A stretch of 64,000 bases of DNA from positions 1 through 64,000 of the forward strand of contig NZ_JACSQP010000006.1 in the NCBI RefSeq assembly GCF_014836535.1. Reading direction: 5' to 3'. Position 1 is the stretch's first letter. Each line of letters opens with the position of its first letter. This DNA is from Microbacterium pullorum. GTDB taxonomy: Bacteria > Actinomycetota > Actinomycetes > Actinomycetales > Microbacteriaceae. Made by a program: the position numbers and the translations under genes. Of this stretch, positions 37,162 through 44,378 are shown in pieces. A model generated the notes under the pieces. The model saw only the letters and a list, made by a program, of their open reading frames with translations, did no database searches and had not been told where the DNA came from.

Positions 37162-37967
37162 CGTGCGGCCTCCGCGTCGGTGTCGGCATCCACGCCGTCG
37201 GGGGTGTCGGTGTCGTCCGGCTCGTCGTCGAGGTCGAGCGGGGTCGAGTGCGCCGTGCGGTCGGCGAGCCAGTCGCGCAGCTCCCGCAGCCGGTCGGCGC
37301 TGAGGAGGATCTCCACGAGGGGACTGATGCGGTAGCGGCCCTCGGATTCCTCTTCGATGACGCCGTCCTGCCGCAGCCGCGCGACGGCGGCGCGGATCGC
37401 CCGCTGCCGGCGCGCGGTGCTGCCGTCGGCGTCGGCGAAGTAGGTCAGCACCGTCTGCTCGATGTCTTCGATGTCGACGCGCGCCGAGGCCTCGCCGGCG
37501 GTGCTCTCACGCTGGTAGACGGTGCGCAGGTGCACCAGCACCAGCGTCTCGGCGCGGGAGTACGCCTCGTCGCGCAGCAGGATGGGGATCTCCACCTCGT
37601 CGGAGCGCACCTGCTCCTTGTAGGCCACGCCGCGATCGTGGTCGACGACGAGGCGCACGAACAGGTCGTTGAGGCGCGACTCGATCGCGTGCCGGTGATC
37701 CATCAGCACGGTCCACTCGGCGCGGTTGCGGTCGGCCGTCAGAAAGCGCCGCTGCAGCAGCCGTACCAGCACGCGTCGGGCTTCGGGGTCGAGGACGCCC
37801 TGGTCGCCGGGGAACAGCTCATCGGGGTCGTGCTCCATCGCCACGGGTGCGATGAACGCCGCGGCGTCGTCGGGGTGGCCGGCGCCGGCCGGGTCGCCGC
37901 CGGCGGGGGCCGTCGGCTCATCGTGGGGCGTGACAGTGGTCTCGGGTGCGGGGGCGATGTCAGTCAT
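37158..37967 (-). CDS. jetB: JetB/MksE-like DUF4194 protein
   Basis: A 269-residue DUF4194 protein, the KITE-type subunit that links JetA and JetC in the SMC complex. The core (about 58-225) contains [22 protein letters not shown] and winged-helix segments ending [22 protein letters not shown]. The N-terminal 40 residues and the C-terminal tail ([20 protein letters not shown]) are acidic and probably disordered. Overlaps of 8 bp with jetA and 4 bp with jetC show one translationally coupled operon. Confidence 0.93.
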   Translation of the reverse strand: MTDIAPAPETTVTPHDEPTAPAGGDPAGAGHPDDAAAFIAPVAMEHDPDELFPGDQGVLDPEARRVLVRLLQRRFLTADRNRAEWTVLMDHRHAIESRLNDLFVRLVVDHDRGVAYKEQVRSDEVEIPILLRDEAYSRAETLVLVHLRTVYQRESTAGEASARVDIEDIEQTVLTYFADADGSTARRQRAIRAAVARLRQDGVIEEESEGRYRISPLVEILLSADRLRELRDWLADRTAHSTPLDLDDEPDDTDTPDGVDADTDAEAAR

Positions 37968-39426
37968 GGGGGAGCTCTTTCACGGTGCGCGCGGTCACGG
38001 CGCCGAAGGCGAAGCGGCGGTACGTGCCGTCGGGGCGGCGGGCTTCGGCGACGGAGATCTCATCGGTTTCGGTCATGCCGTTGCGGTGGGCGATCTCGAG
38101 CAGGCCGAGCAGATCGACGGGGCGCCGCGTGTCGTCGTCGGCCCCCTCGAACGCGGTCGCCAGGTCGAAGTGGTCGCCGAGCGTCGCGACGTACTCCTCG
38201 AGCTCGGCGTAGTGCGGGCCGCCCCAGGCGCGGGTGTCGGCGTCGACGAACTCGACGTCTTCGCGGGCGGGGAGCGGCGCGGGCGCGCCCGGAGGGTTCA
38301 GGTCGCTGAGCGACTGGCGCAGGTGCCCGATGTCGGCGACGGGGAAGGTGTGCAGCGGCTCCACCCGGTCGCCCGGACGTGAATGCTGCATCCACGCCTG
38401 CAGCCCGGCCATCACGCCGCGCAGCAGCTCGTCGACCTGCCGGTCGCGCACCGGGTCGTGCGTGCGCACCTGCGCCGTGATCACCTGCGACGCGCGCCGC
38501 TGCGCGGTGAGCACCTCTTGCACCCCCTGCTGCACCTGACGGCCGATGGCGTCGAGATCGGCGCGCTGCTCGGGCGCCATCAAGCGGGAGAACGGCTGGG
38601 TCAGCAGCGTGCGCAGCTGGTCGGTGAGGCGGTCGATGTGCTCCGGGTCGCCGATGAGGCGCAGAGCACCCTCGAACGCCCGTCCCTCCGGGGTGGCCTG
38701 CATCACATGCCGGCCGCGCTGCAGGTACTCGCGCAGGATCTCGCCCGTGGGTCGCACGTCGCGGCGGAGGTCCGCCACCACATCGCGCTGCATGGCCTTG
38801 ATCGATTCGGCGACGCGGGAGAAGTCCGCCGGCAGCTCGCGGGCCAGGTGCAGCACGTTCTCTGCCTCTTCGAACAGCTGCTCGTCGTCGATCGGTTCGG
38901 CTTCGTCGTCGCGCAGTCGCGCGATCTCGGCATCCAGCGCTTCACGTTCGGCCAGCAGCATCGCGATGCGCTGCTCGGGGTCGGTCTCGGCGTCACGGGA
39001 CAGCCGGTCCACGGCGTCGAGCAGCGTGCGCACCCGGGAGCGCGACACCCGGGACCTGCCCCCCGCGGTGCGTCCCGCGATGTCGAGGGCCCCGACGGCG
39101 TGTGCCGTCAGCCGGTACACCTCGACGTCGTGCTCGATCTGCGGTGCCAGCCACCCCACGCGCACCCAGTGCCGGCAGATCTCGCGGGCGGTGCCGGCGG
39201 GGAGGCGCCGGTCGTCGTCGTAGCCTGCGGCGCGCAGCTCGTCGAGGGCCTCACCGATCTCGGCGTGGGCGTCGGCGACCGCGACGGCGGGTCGGTCGGG
39301 CGTGAAGACGATCGACAGCATCGCCACGACGAACGGGGCGTGACGACCGTGCAGCAGGTCGAGCGTCGGGTTTCGGAACGCGGCCACCGAGCGCTGATAC
39401 GCGGCCTCCGCGCGAGTGTTCGACAT
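37960..39426 (-). CDS. jetA: JetA/MksF-like DUF3375 kleisin
   Basis: A 488-residue DUF3375 protein, the kleisin that bridges the JetC heads. The N-terminal part has [32 protein letters not shown]; the middle is helical with [31 protein letters not shown]; the C-terminal winged-helix-like end is [18 protein letters not shown]...LGLLEIAHR. The length is usual. The ATG at 39426 ([11 protein letters not shown]) is preferred to the longer frame because a TAGGCT -10-like box stands 8 bases before it, so the message may be leaderless. First gene of the jet operon. Confidence 0.92.
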   Translation of the reverse strand: MSNTRAEAAYQRSVAAFRNPTLDLLHGRHAPFVVAMLSIVFTPDRPAVAVADAHAEIGEALDELRAAGYDDDRRLPAGTAREICRHWVRVGWLAPQIEHDVEVYRLTAHAVGALDIAGRTAGGRSRVSRSRVRTLLDAVDRLSRDAETDPEQRIAMLLAEREALDAEIARLRDDEAEPIDDEQLFEEAENVLHLARELPADFSRVAESIKAMQRDVVADLRRDVRPTGEILREYLQRGRHVMQATPEGRAFEGALRLIGDPEHIDRLTDQLRTLLTQPFSRLMAPEQRADLDAIGRQVQQGVQEVLTAQRRASQVITAQVRTHDPVRDRQVDELLRGVMAGLQAWMQHSRPGDRVEPLHTFPVADIGHLRQSLSDLNPPGAPAPLPAREDVEFVDADTRAWGGPHYAELEEYVATLGDHFDLATAFEGADDDTRRPVDLLGLLEIAHRNGMTETDEISVAEARRPDGTYRRFAFGAVTARTVKELPHD

Positions 39427-39510
39427 CGCTGACAAGCCTAATCGACCGCGCAGATTCCGCCCTCGCGCCCCGGCGGCGCCGGCGGCACCGGCGGGCGGCA
39501 AGGCCCGCAA

Positions 39511-39538
39511 TTGACTTCCGCAGGAAGCGGGCTATGGT
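39511..39538 (+). promoter_or_regulatory. Promoter of the small basic protein gene
   Basis: TTGACT (39511-39516), a 16-bp spacer and TATGGT (39533-39538) give a good sigma-70-type promoter, with a start near 39545 and a leader of about 35 nt carrying AAGGGGAAG before the ATG at 39581. Confidence 0.65.
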
Positions 39539-39580
39539 CAGGGGTTCCACCCGCCAGCCGAAGAAGGGGAAGCGAGTCCC

Positions 39581-39715
39581 ATGTCCGGTAAATCACCGAG
39601 CGCACGCGACGGCAAGAAGGTCGCCCAGCAGTCACCCAAAGAGAAGCGCGCCGCCAAGCGCGCCAAGCGCGAGCCCGAGGCGCTGTTGAAGCCCCGCAAG
39701 GGCGCGAACGCCTGA
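39581..39715 (+). CDS. 44-residue Lys/Arg-rich basic protein
   Basis: A small gene: MSGKSPSARDGKKVAQQSPK begins it and ALLKPRKGANA ends it, with about 14 Lys/Arg among 44 residues and few acidic ones. It has a promoter (39511-39538), a ribosome site (AAGGGGAAG) and a 14-bp terminator hairpin directly after the stop, so it is a transcription unit of its own. The composition suits a nucleic-acid or ribosome-associated protein; short proteins of this type with a KKVAQQSPKEKRAAKRAK-like core recur in Microbacteriaceae. It is divergent from jetA. Function unknown. Confidence 0.75.
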   Translation: MSGKSPSARDGKKVAQQSPKEKRAAKRAKREPEALLKPRKGANA

Positions 39716-39719
39716 GCCC

Positions 39720-39750
39720 GGCGGGCGGCTCCGCATCGGAGCCGCCCGCC
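39720..39750. terminator. Terminator after the small basic protein and nagE
   Basis: A 14-bp GC stem (39720-39733 with 39737-39750) with a 3-nt loop CAT, starting 5 bp after the small gene's stop and ending 5 bp before the nagE stop on the other strand. It can serve both converging transcripts. Confidence 0.8.
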
Positions 39751-39755
39751 CGGCC

Positions 39756-41717
39756 TCACCGGAACTCGACCGTCGCGCGTGCGTTGTTGAGCACGACCAC
39801 CGGGGTGATCGTCGGGTGGCCCGCCGCGGCGATCTTCGCCCGGTCGAACCGCAGCAGAGGTGTGCCTTCGCGCACGCTCTGACCCTTGTGCACGAGGGTC
39901 TCGAAGCCGTCGCCCTTCATCGCGACGGTGTCGATGCCGACGTGGATGAGCAGTTCCGTGCCGTCCGCCAGCACGAGGGCGATCGCGTGACCGGTGTCGA
40001 AGGTCGCGCCCACGGTCGCCGCGGCCGGTGCGATGACCGTGTCGCCGGTCGGCTCGATCGCCAGGCCCGGACCCATGATCGCGTCGGCGAACGTGGCGTC
40101 GGGAACCTCGGAGAGGGGCACGACGCGTCCCGGCACCGGCTGACGCAGCACGACAGTCGCCGGCGGCGCCTCGGTCAGCACCGCGCTGCCGCCGGCATCC
40201 AGCGAGGCTGCCGGCGACGGCGTGGCGCGCTCGGGCTCTGCACCCGCCCCGCTGACGGGAGCGGTCGCCCGGCCGGCGATGATCTCCTCCATGGCATCCT
40301 TCACGAACTGCACGTTGAGGCCGTAGACGACCTGCACGGATCGGCCGCCGGGCTTCATCGTGCCCGCAGCTCCCGCGCGCTTGAGTGCCGCGTCGTCGAC
40401 CTTCGAGACATCGGCCACCTCCATCCGCAGCCGTGTGGCGCAGTTGTCGAGGTCGGTGATGTTGTCCTTGCCGCCGAGGCCGTCGATGAAGCGCGCGGCG
40501 GTGACCAGGTAGGGGTCGTCGGCGCTGTGGGTGTCGTACTCGGTGCCGTCCTCGAGTGCGTCGTCGTCCTCGCGGCCGGGGGTCTTCAGGTTGAACCGCT
40601 TGATGAAGAAGTAGAAGACACCGAAGTACACGAAGAACCAGAACACGCCCATCACCAGGATGAGCCACGGGTTCTGGGCCATCGGGTTCGTCCAGTTGAG
40701 CACGAGGTCGATGAACCCGCCCGAGAAGCCGAAGCCCATCCGTACCGGCAGGATCGCGCTGATGACCATCGAGATGCCCATGAAGAGGGCGTGCACGAGG
40801 TAGAGCACGGGCGCCAGGAACATGAACGCGAACTCGAGCGGCTCGGTGACGCCGACGAAGAACGAGGCGAAGGCGCCCGAGAGCAGGATGCCGTAGGCGA
40901 GCTTCTTGCGCGTGGTCTTGGCGGTCAGGTACATCGCCAGGGCGGCGCCGGGGAGGCCGAACATCATCACCGGGAAGAAGCCGGTCATGTACTGCCCGGT
41001 GACCCCGTACGTGCCGGTGCCGGCGAGGAAGTTGTTGAGGTCGTTGATGCCGGCGACGTCGAACCAGAACACCGAGTTCAGGGCGTGGTGCAGACCGACC
41101 GGGATGAGCAGGCGGTTGAAGAAGCCGTAGATGCCGGCGCCGAGCGGGCCGAGCGTCACGATCCACTCGCCGAAGCCCACGAGCCCGCCGTAGACGAACG
41201 GCCAGACGAAGAACAGCACGACGGCGAGCACCAGCGAGAAGCCGGCCGTGACGATCGCGACGGAGCGCTTGCCGGAGAAGAACGACAGCGCGTCGGGGAG
41301 GCGGGTGTCCTTGAATCGGTCGTAGCACCAGGCGCCGATGAGGCCGCAGAGGATGCCGACGAAGACGTTCTGCAGTTTCAGGAACGCCGGGTCCACCTCG
41401 TTCACATCGCCGACGCCGGTGAACAGCATGACCGTCTCGGGCTTGAGCAGGGTCGTGACGACGAGCCACGACACGAGGCCGGCGAGGGCCGCCGTGCCGT
41501 CGGCCTTGGTCGCCATGCCGATCGCCACACCCACGGCGAACAGCAGCGCGATGTTGTCGAGCAGTGCGCCGCCGGCGGCGCCGAGGAAGGCCGAGACGAC
41601 ATTGGTGCCGGCGGCCGTGGCGATCCAATAGCTGATGCCCGAGAGGATCGCGGCCACCGGCAGCACGGCCACCGGCAGCATGATCGATCGGCCGAGCCGC
41701 TGCATGAATTTCATCAT
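39756..41717 (-). CDS. nagE: PTS N-acetylglucosamine transporter, EIICBA
   Basis: A 653-residue three-domain phosphotransferase-system protein. EIIC (about 1-380, about ten membrane segments) contains the NagE-type motif NRLLIPVGLHHALNSVFWF. EIIB (about 400-480) carries the phospho-Cys in DNCATRLRM (about 426). EIIA (about 510-653) carries the phospho-His in ELLIHVGIDTVAMKG (about 590). It imports and phosphorylates N-acetylglucosamine (or a close glucose analogue). GGGAGG lies before the ATG; a second ATG follows at once. It converges with the small basic gene and lies downstream of the FadR-type regulator gene in the same direction. Confidence 0.92.
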   Translation of the reverse strand: MMKFMQRLGRSIMLPVAVLPVAAILSGISYWIATAAGTNVVSAFLGAAGGALLDNIALLFAVGVAIGMATKADGTAALAGLVSWLVVTTLLKPETVMLFTGVGDVNEVDPAFLKLQNVFVGILCGLIGAWCYDRFKDTRLPDALSFFSGKRSVAIVTAGFSLVLAVVLFFVWPFVYGGLVGFGEWIVTLGPLGAGIYGFFNRLLIPVGLHHALNSVFWFDVAGINDLNNFLAGTGTYGVTGQYMTGFFPVMMFGLPGAALAMYLTAKTTRKKLAYGILLSGAFASFFVGVTEPLEFAFMFLAPVLYLVHALFMGISMVISAILPVRMGFGFSGGFIDLVLNWTNPMAQNPWLILVMGVFWFFVYFGVFYFFIKRFNLKTPGREDDDALEDGTEYDTHSADDPYLVTAARFIDGLGGKDNITDLDNCATRLRMEVADVSKVDDAALKRAGAAGTMKPGGRSVQVVYGLNVQFVKDAMEEIIAGRATAPVSGAGAEPERATPSPAASLDAGGSAVLTEAPPATVVLRQPVPGRVVPLSEVPDATFADAIMGPGLAIEPTGDTVIAPAAATVGATFDTGHAIALVLADGTELLIHVGIDTVAMKGDGFETLVHKGQSVREGTPLLRFDRAKIAAAGHPTITPVVVLNNARATVEFR

Positions 41718-41846
41718 CTGCCTCCCTGGAGGGCGGGGTCACGCTGACCTGCGTGGCAGCATCGGCGCTGCCACGCGCATCATCCAACCGCATCCCGATG
41801 CGCGGGCCCAACTCGCGGGCCGTGACAAATCCGTGGCGGCGAGGCG

Positions 41847-42530
41847 TCAGAGGGTCGAGGGCGCGGCCGCTTCGGGACCCGCCACTCCGCCGAGCCGCTC
41901 GGCGAGACGCTCACGCGCACGGCCCACGTGCAGGGCGAGCAGTTCGGCCGCGGCCTCGCCGTCACCGGCCTCGATGAGCTCGAGGATGCGCTCGTGCTCG
42001 CCGGCGATGAGCGACGTCGGCAGCAGTGACGCTCCCTGCACCTGCGACATGCAGAAGACGACCTCGGATGCCAGTGACTGGTAGATCCCGCTCGTGCGCG
42101 TGCTGCCGAGGGCATCGACGAGGCTGCGGTGGAACCGCATGTCGGGCTCGACGATGTCGTGCGGCGAGGCGTCCACCAGCGCGGAGATCTCTTTGTTGGC
42201 CTCGCGTGCGGCATCCGGCACGCGACGTTCGGCGGCCAGCAGCCGCAGCACCTGCGCCTCGATGACCACGCGGGTGCGATAGATGTCGCGGGCGTCGTCG
42301 GGCGTGAGCCGCACGACGCGGGCGCTCTTGTGTGCGCGGCGCTCGAGCAGCCGGTCGCGCACGAGGTTCTCGATCGCGGCCTTCGCGGTGGGACGGGCCA
42401 CGTCGTACGACTCGGCGATCTCGACTTCCCCGAGGGTGGTGTCGGGGGCGAGGTCGCCGGAGAGCACGCGGCGACGCAGATCATCGGTGATCGCGTCGAT
42501 GACCGAGACCACCCTGATGTGGGCGACCAT
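41847..42530 (-). CDS. GntR/FadR-type (FCD) repressor, probable lactate regulator
   Basis: A 227-residue regulator. The GntR winged helix (about 8-75, DDLRRRVLSGDLAPDTTLGE...DVARPTAKAAIENLVRD) is followed by an FCD effector domain with the metal ligands DMRFH, EHERILELI and LALHVGRAR. It is divergent from the lactate permease-dehydrogenase operon, and the paired TTGTCTGACAA sites between them are typical FadR/LldR-family operators. Lactate is the likely inducer. AAGGAGGAG precedes the ATG. It also precedes nagE, but the gap of 130 bp gives no clue to control there. Confidence 0.9.
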   Translation of the reverse strand: MVAHIRVVSVIDAITDDLRRRVLSGDLAPDTTLGEVEIAESYDVARPTAKAAIENLVRDRLLERRAHKSARVVRLTPDDARDIYRTRVVIEAQVLRLLAAERRVPDAAREANKEISALVDASPHDIVEPDMRFHRSLVDALGSTRTSGIYQSLASEVVFCMSQVQGASLLPTSLIAGEHERILELIEAGDGEAAAELLALHVGRARERLAERLGGVAGPEAAAPSTL

Positions 42531-42581
42531 CGCTCCTCCTTGCTGCGCCCGGGGGCGCGGGTGCAGCGCCGAGTTTAGTCG

Positions 42582-42626
42582 TCGTCTGACAAATACTCTT
42601 GACTGACTTGTCTACTTGTCTGACAA
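42582..42626. promoter_or_regulatory. Paired LldR/FadR-type operators
   Basis: TTGTCTGACAA (42616-42626) is a perfect 11-bp dyad, and TCGTCTGACAA (42582-42592) differs at one base, 34 bp upstream (about three helical turns). This matches the TTGT-N3-ACAA pattern of FadR-family regulators. The right site overlaps the -10 box of the permease promoter, the left site lies upstream of the -35 box. Confidence 0.75.
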
Positions 42627-42627
42627 T
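42599..42627 (+). promoter_or_regulatory. Promoter of the lactate operon
   Basis: TTGACT (42599-42604), a 17-bp spacer and GACAAT (42622-42627) form a sigma-70-type promoter whose -10 lies inside the perfect operator. The start would be near 42634, giving a leader of about 44 nt with GAAGGAGAG before the permease ATG. Confidence 0.65.
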
Positions 42628-42677
42628 AAACGGATCAACGGCGCGACCGCGCTGCTCACGACTCGAAGGAGAGTCCC

Positions 42678-44378
42678 GTGTTCCAGCAGATCCTCGATCC
42701 GGTGTTCGGGTCGCTGGCGCTCTCCGCGCTGGTGGCCGTCATCCCGCTCGCCACCCTCTTCGTCCTGCTCGGCGTCTTCCGGGTGAAGGCGTGGAAGGCC
42801 GCGCTCATCGGCCTCGTGCTCTCGATCGCGCTCGCGGTGCTGGTGTGGCGGATGCCACCGCTGCAGACGCTCAGCGCCACGACCGAAGGCGCGCTGTACG
42901 GCATCGTGCCGATCCTGTGGATCCTCGTGAACGCGCTGTGGGTCTACCGCCTCACCGTCGTCACCGGATGGTTCGAGGTGCTGGGCGACCGCATCCGGGC
43001 GATCAGCGACGACCAGCGCATCCTCGCGATCCTCATCGCCTTCTGCTTCGGCGCGCTGCTGGAATCGCTCGCCGGGTTCGGCGCGCCGGTGGCGATCTCC
43101 ATCGCCATGCTGGTCGCGGCCGGCATGAAGCCGCTCAAGGCCGCGGTCGTCTCGCTCCTGGCCAACACCGCCCCGGTGGCGTTCGGCGCGATGGCCGCGC
43201 CCATCATCGCCCTGTCGGGCGTGACGGGCATCGACGTGCACGTGCTGTCGCAGATGGCCGGGCGCCAGACGCCGTTCCTGGCCGTCTTCGTCCCGCTCAT
43301 CCTGGTGTTCATCGTCGACGGCATGCGCGGCATCCGTCAGACCTGGCCGGTCGCGGTCGTCGCCGGCATCGCCTTCGCCGTGGCCCAGTTCATCACCGCC
43401 AACTTCATCGCCGTCGAGATCACCGACGTCGTGGCCTCGGTCGTCACGGTCGCCGCCGTGCTGGTCATGCTGCGGGTGTGGAAGCCCTCGCACACCCTCG
43501 TCTTCGACGCCGAAGACCGGGAGACCGGTGCCGCGGCCGCCTCGGCCACCGCCGCCACCGGGCCCACGCGCACCGGCTCCGGTTCGGGCGTGCAGGTGGC
43601 CGAGGCGGTGCATGTGGACACCGCCACCCGCACCCGCGGCAACCTCACCTGGAACGCGGTCATGCCGTATGTCGTCATCATCGTGGTGTTCTCGATCGCG
43701 CAGATCCCGGTCATCAAGAAGTTCCTCGCCACGGCCGTGACCCTGATGTTCCCGTGGCCGGGGCTCGAGATCGTCAACGCCGCCGGCGAGCCGGTGGCCA
43801 CCACCTTCTCGCTCAACGTGGTCGGCACCGGCGGCACGCTGCTGCTGCTGTCGGGAATCATCGTGGCGTTGGCTTACCGCATCCGTCCGAGGGACGCGGT
43901 GGCCGCCTACGGACACACCCTTCACCAGCTGCGCTTCACGATCGTCACGGTCGTCGCGGTGCTGGCCCTCGCGTACGTCATGAACCTCTCCGGCCAGACC
44001 CAGAGCCTCGGCGCCGCACTCGCGGCGACCGGCGGGTTCTTCGCGCTGCTCTCTCCCGCCATCGGTTGGCTCGGCGTCGCCATCACCGGCTCCGACACCT
44101 CTTCCAACGCCTTGTTCGGGCTGCTGCAGGTGACCGCCGCCGAGAAGGCCGGGCTCGATCCCGTGCTCATGGCCGCGACCAACTCGTCCGCCGGCGTGCT
44201 CGGCAAGATGCTCTCCCCGCAGAACCTCGCCGTCGCCGCGGCGGCCGCGGGCATGGCGGGCCGGGAGGGCGACCTGTTCCGCAAGCTCATCTGGTGGAGC
44301 CTGGGGCTGCTCGTGGTCTTCACCGGCTTCATCTACCTGCAGTCCACCGTACTGGCCTGGATGGTGCCGACGCCGTGA
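42678..44378 (+). CDS. lldP: L-lactate permease (LctP/LldP family)
   Basis: A 566-residue lactate:H+ symporter. About 13 membrane segments are visible; the conserved family regions are present: LIAFCFGALLESLAGFGAPVAIS, the run LLANTAPVAFGAMAAPI and SWLGVAITGSDTSSNALFG-like WLGVAITGSDTSSNALFGLLQ, and NSSAGVLGKMLSPQNLAVA. The central loop (about 270-315) is Thr/Ala-rich and longer than usual. GAAGGAGAG precedes the ATG. Its TGA overlaps the GTG of the dehydrogenase gene. Confidence 0.95.
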   Translation: MFQQILDPVFGSLALSALVAVIPLATLFVLLGVFRVKAWKAALIGLVLSIALAVLVWRMPPLQTLSATTEGALYGIVPILWILVNALWVYRLTVVTGWFEVLGDRIRAISDDQRILAILIAFCFGALLESLAGFGAPVAISIAMLVAAGMKPLKAAVVSLLANTAPVAFGAMAAPIIALSGVTGIDVHVLSQMAGRQTPFLAVFVPLILVFIVDGMRGIRQTWPVAVVAGIAFAVAQFITANFIAVEITDVVASVVTVAAVLVMLRVWKPSHTLVFDAEDRETGAAAASATAATGPTRTGSGSGVQVAEAVHVDTATRTRGNLTWNAVMPYVVIIVVFSIAQIPVIKKFLATAVTLMFPWPGLEIVNAAGEPVATTFSLNVVGTGGTLLLLSGIIVALAYRIRPRDAVAAYGHTLHQLRFTIVTVVAVLALAYVMNLSGQTQSLGAALAATGGFFALLSPAIGWLGVAITGSDTSSNALFGLLQVTAAEKAGLDPVLMAATNSSAGVLGKMLSPQNLAVAAAAAGMAGREGDLFRKLIWWSLGLLVVFTGFIYLQSTVLAWMVPTP

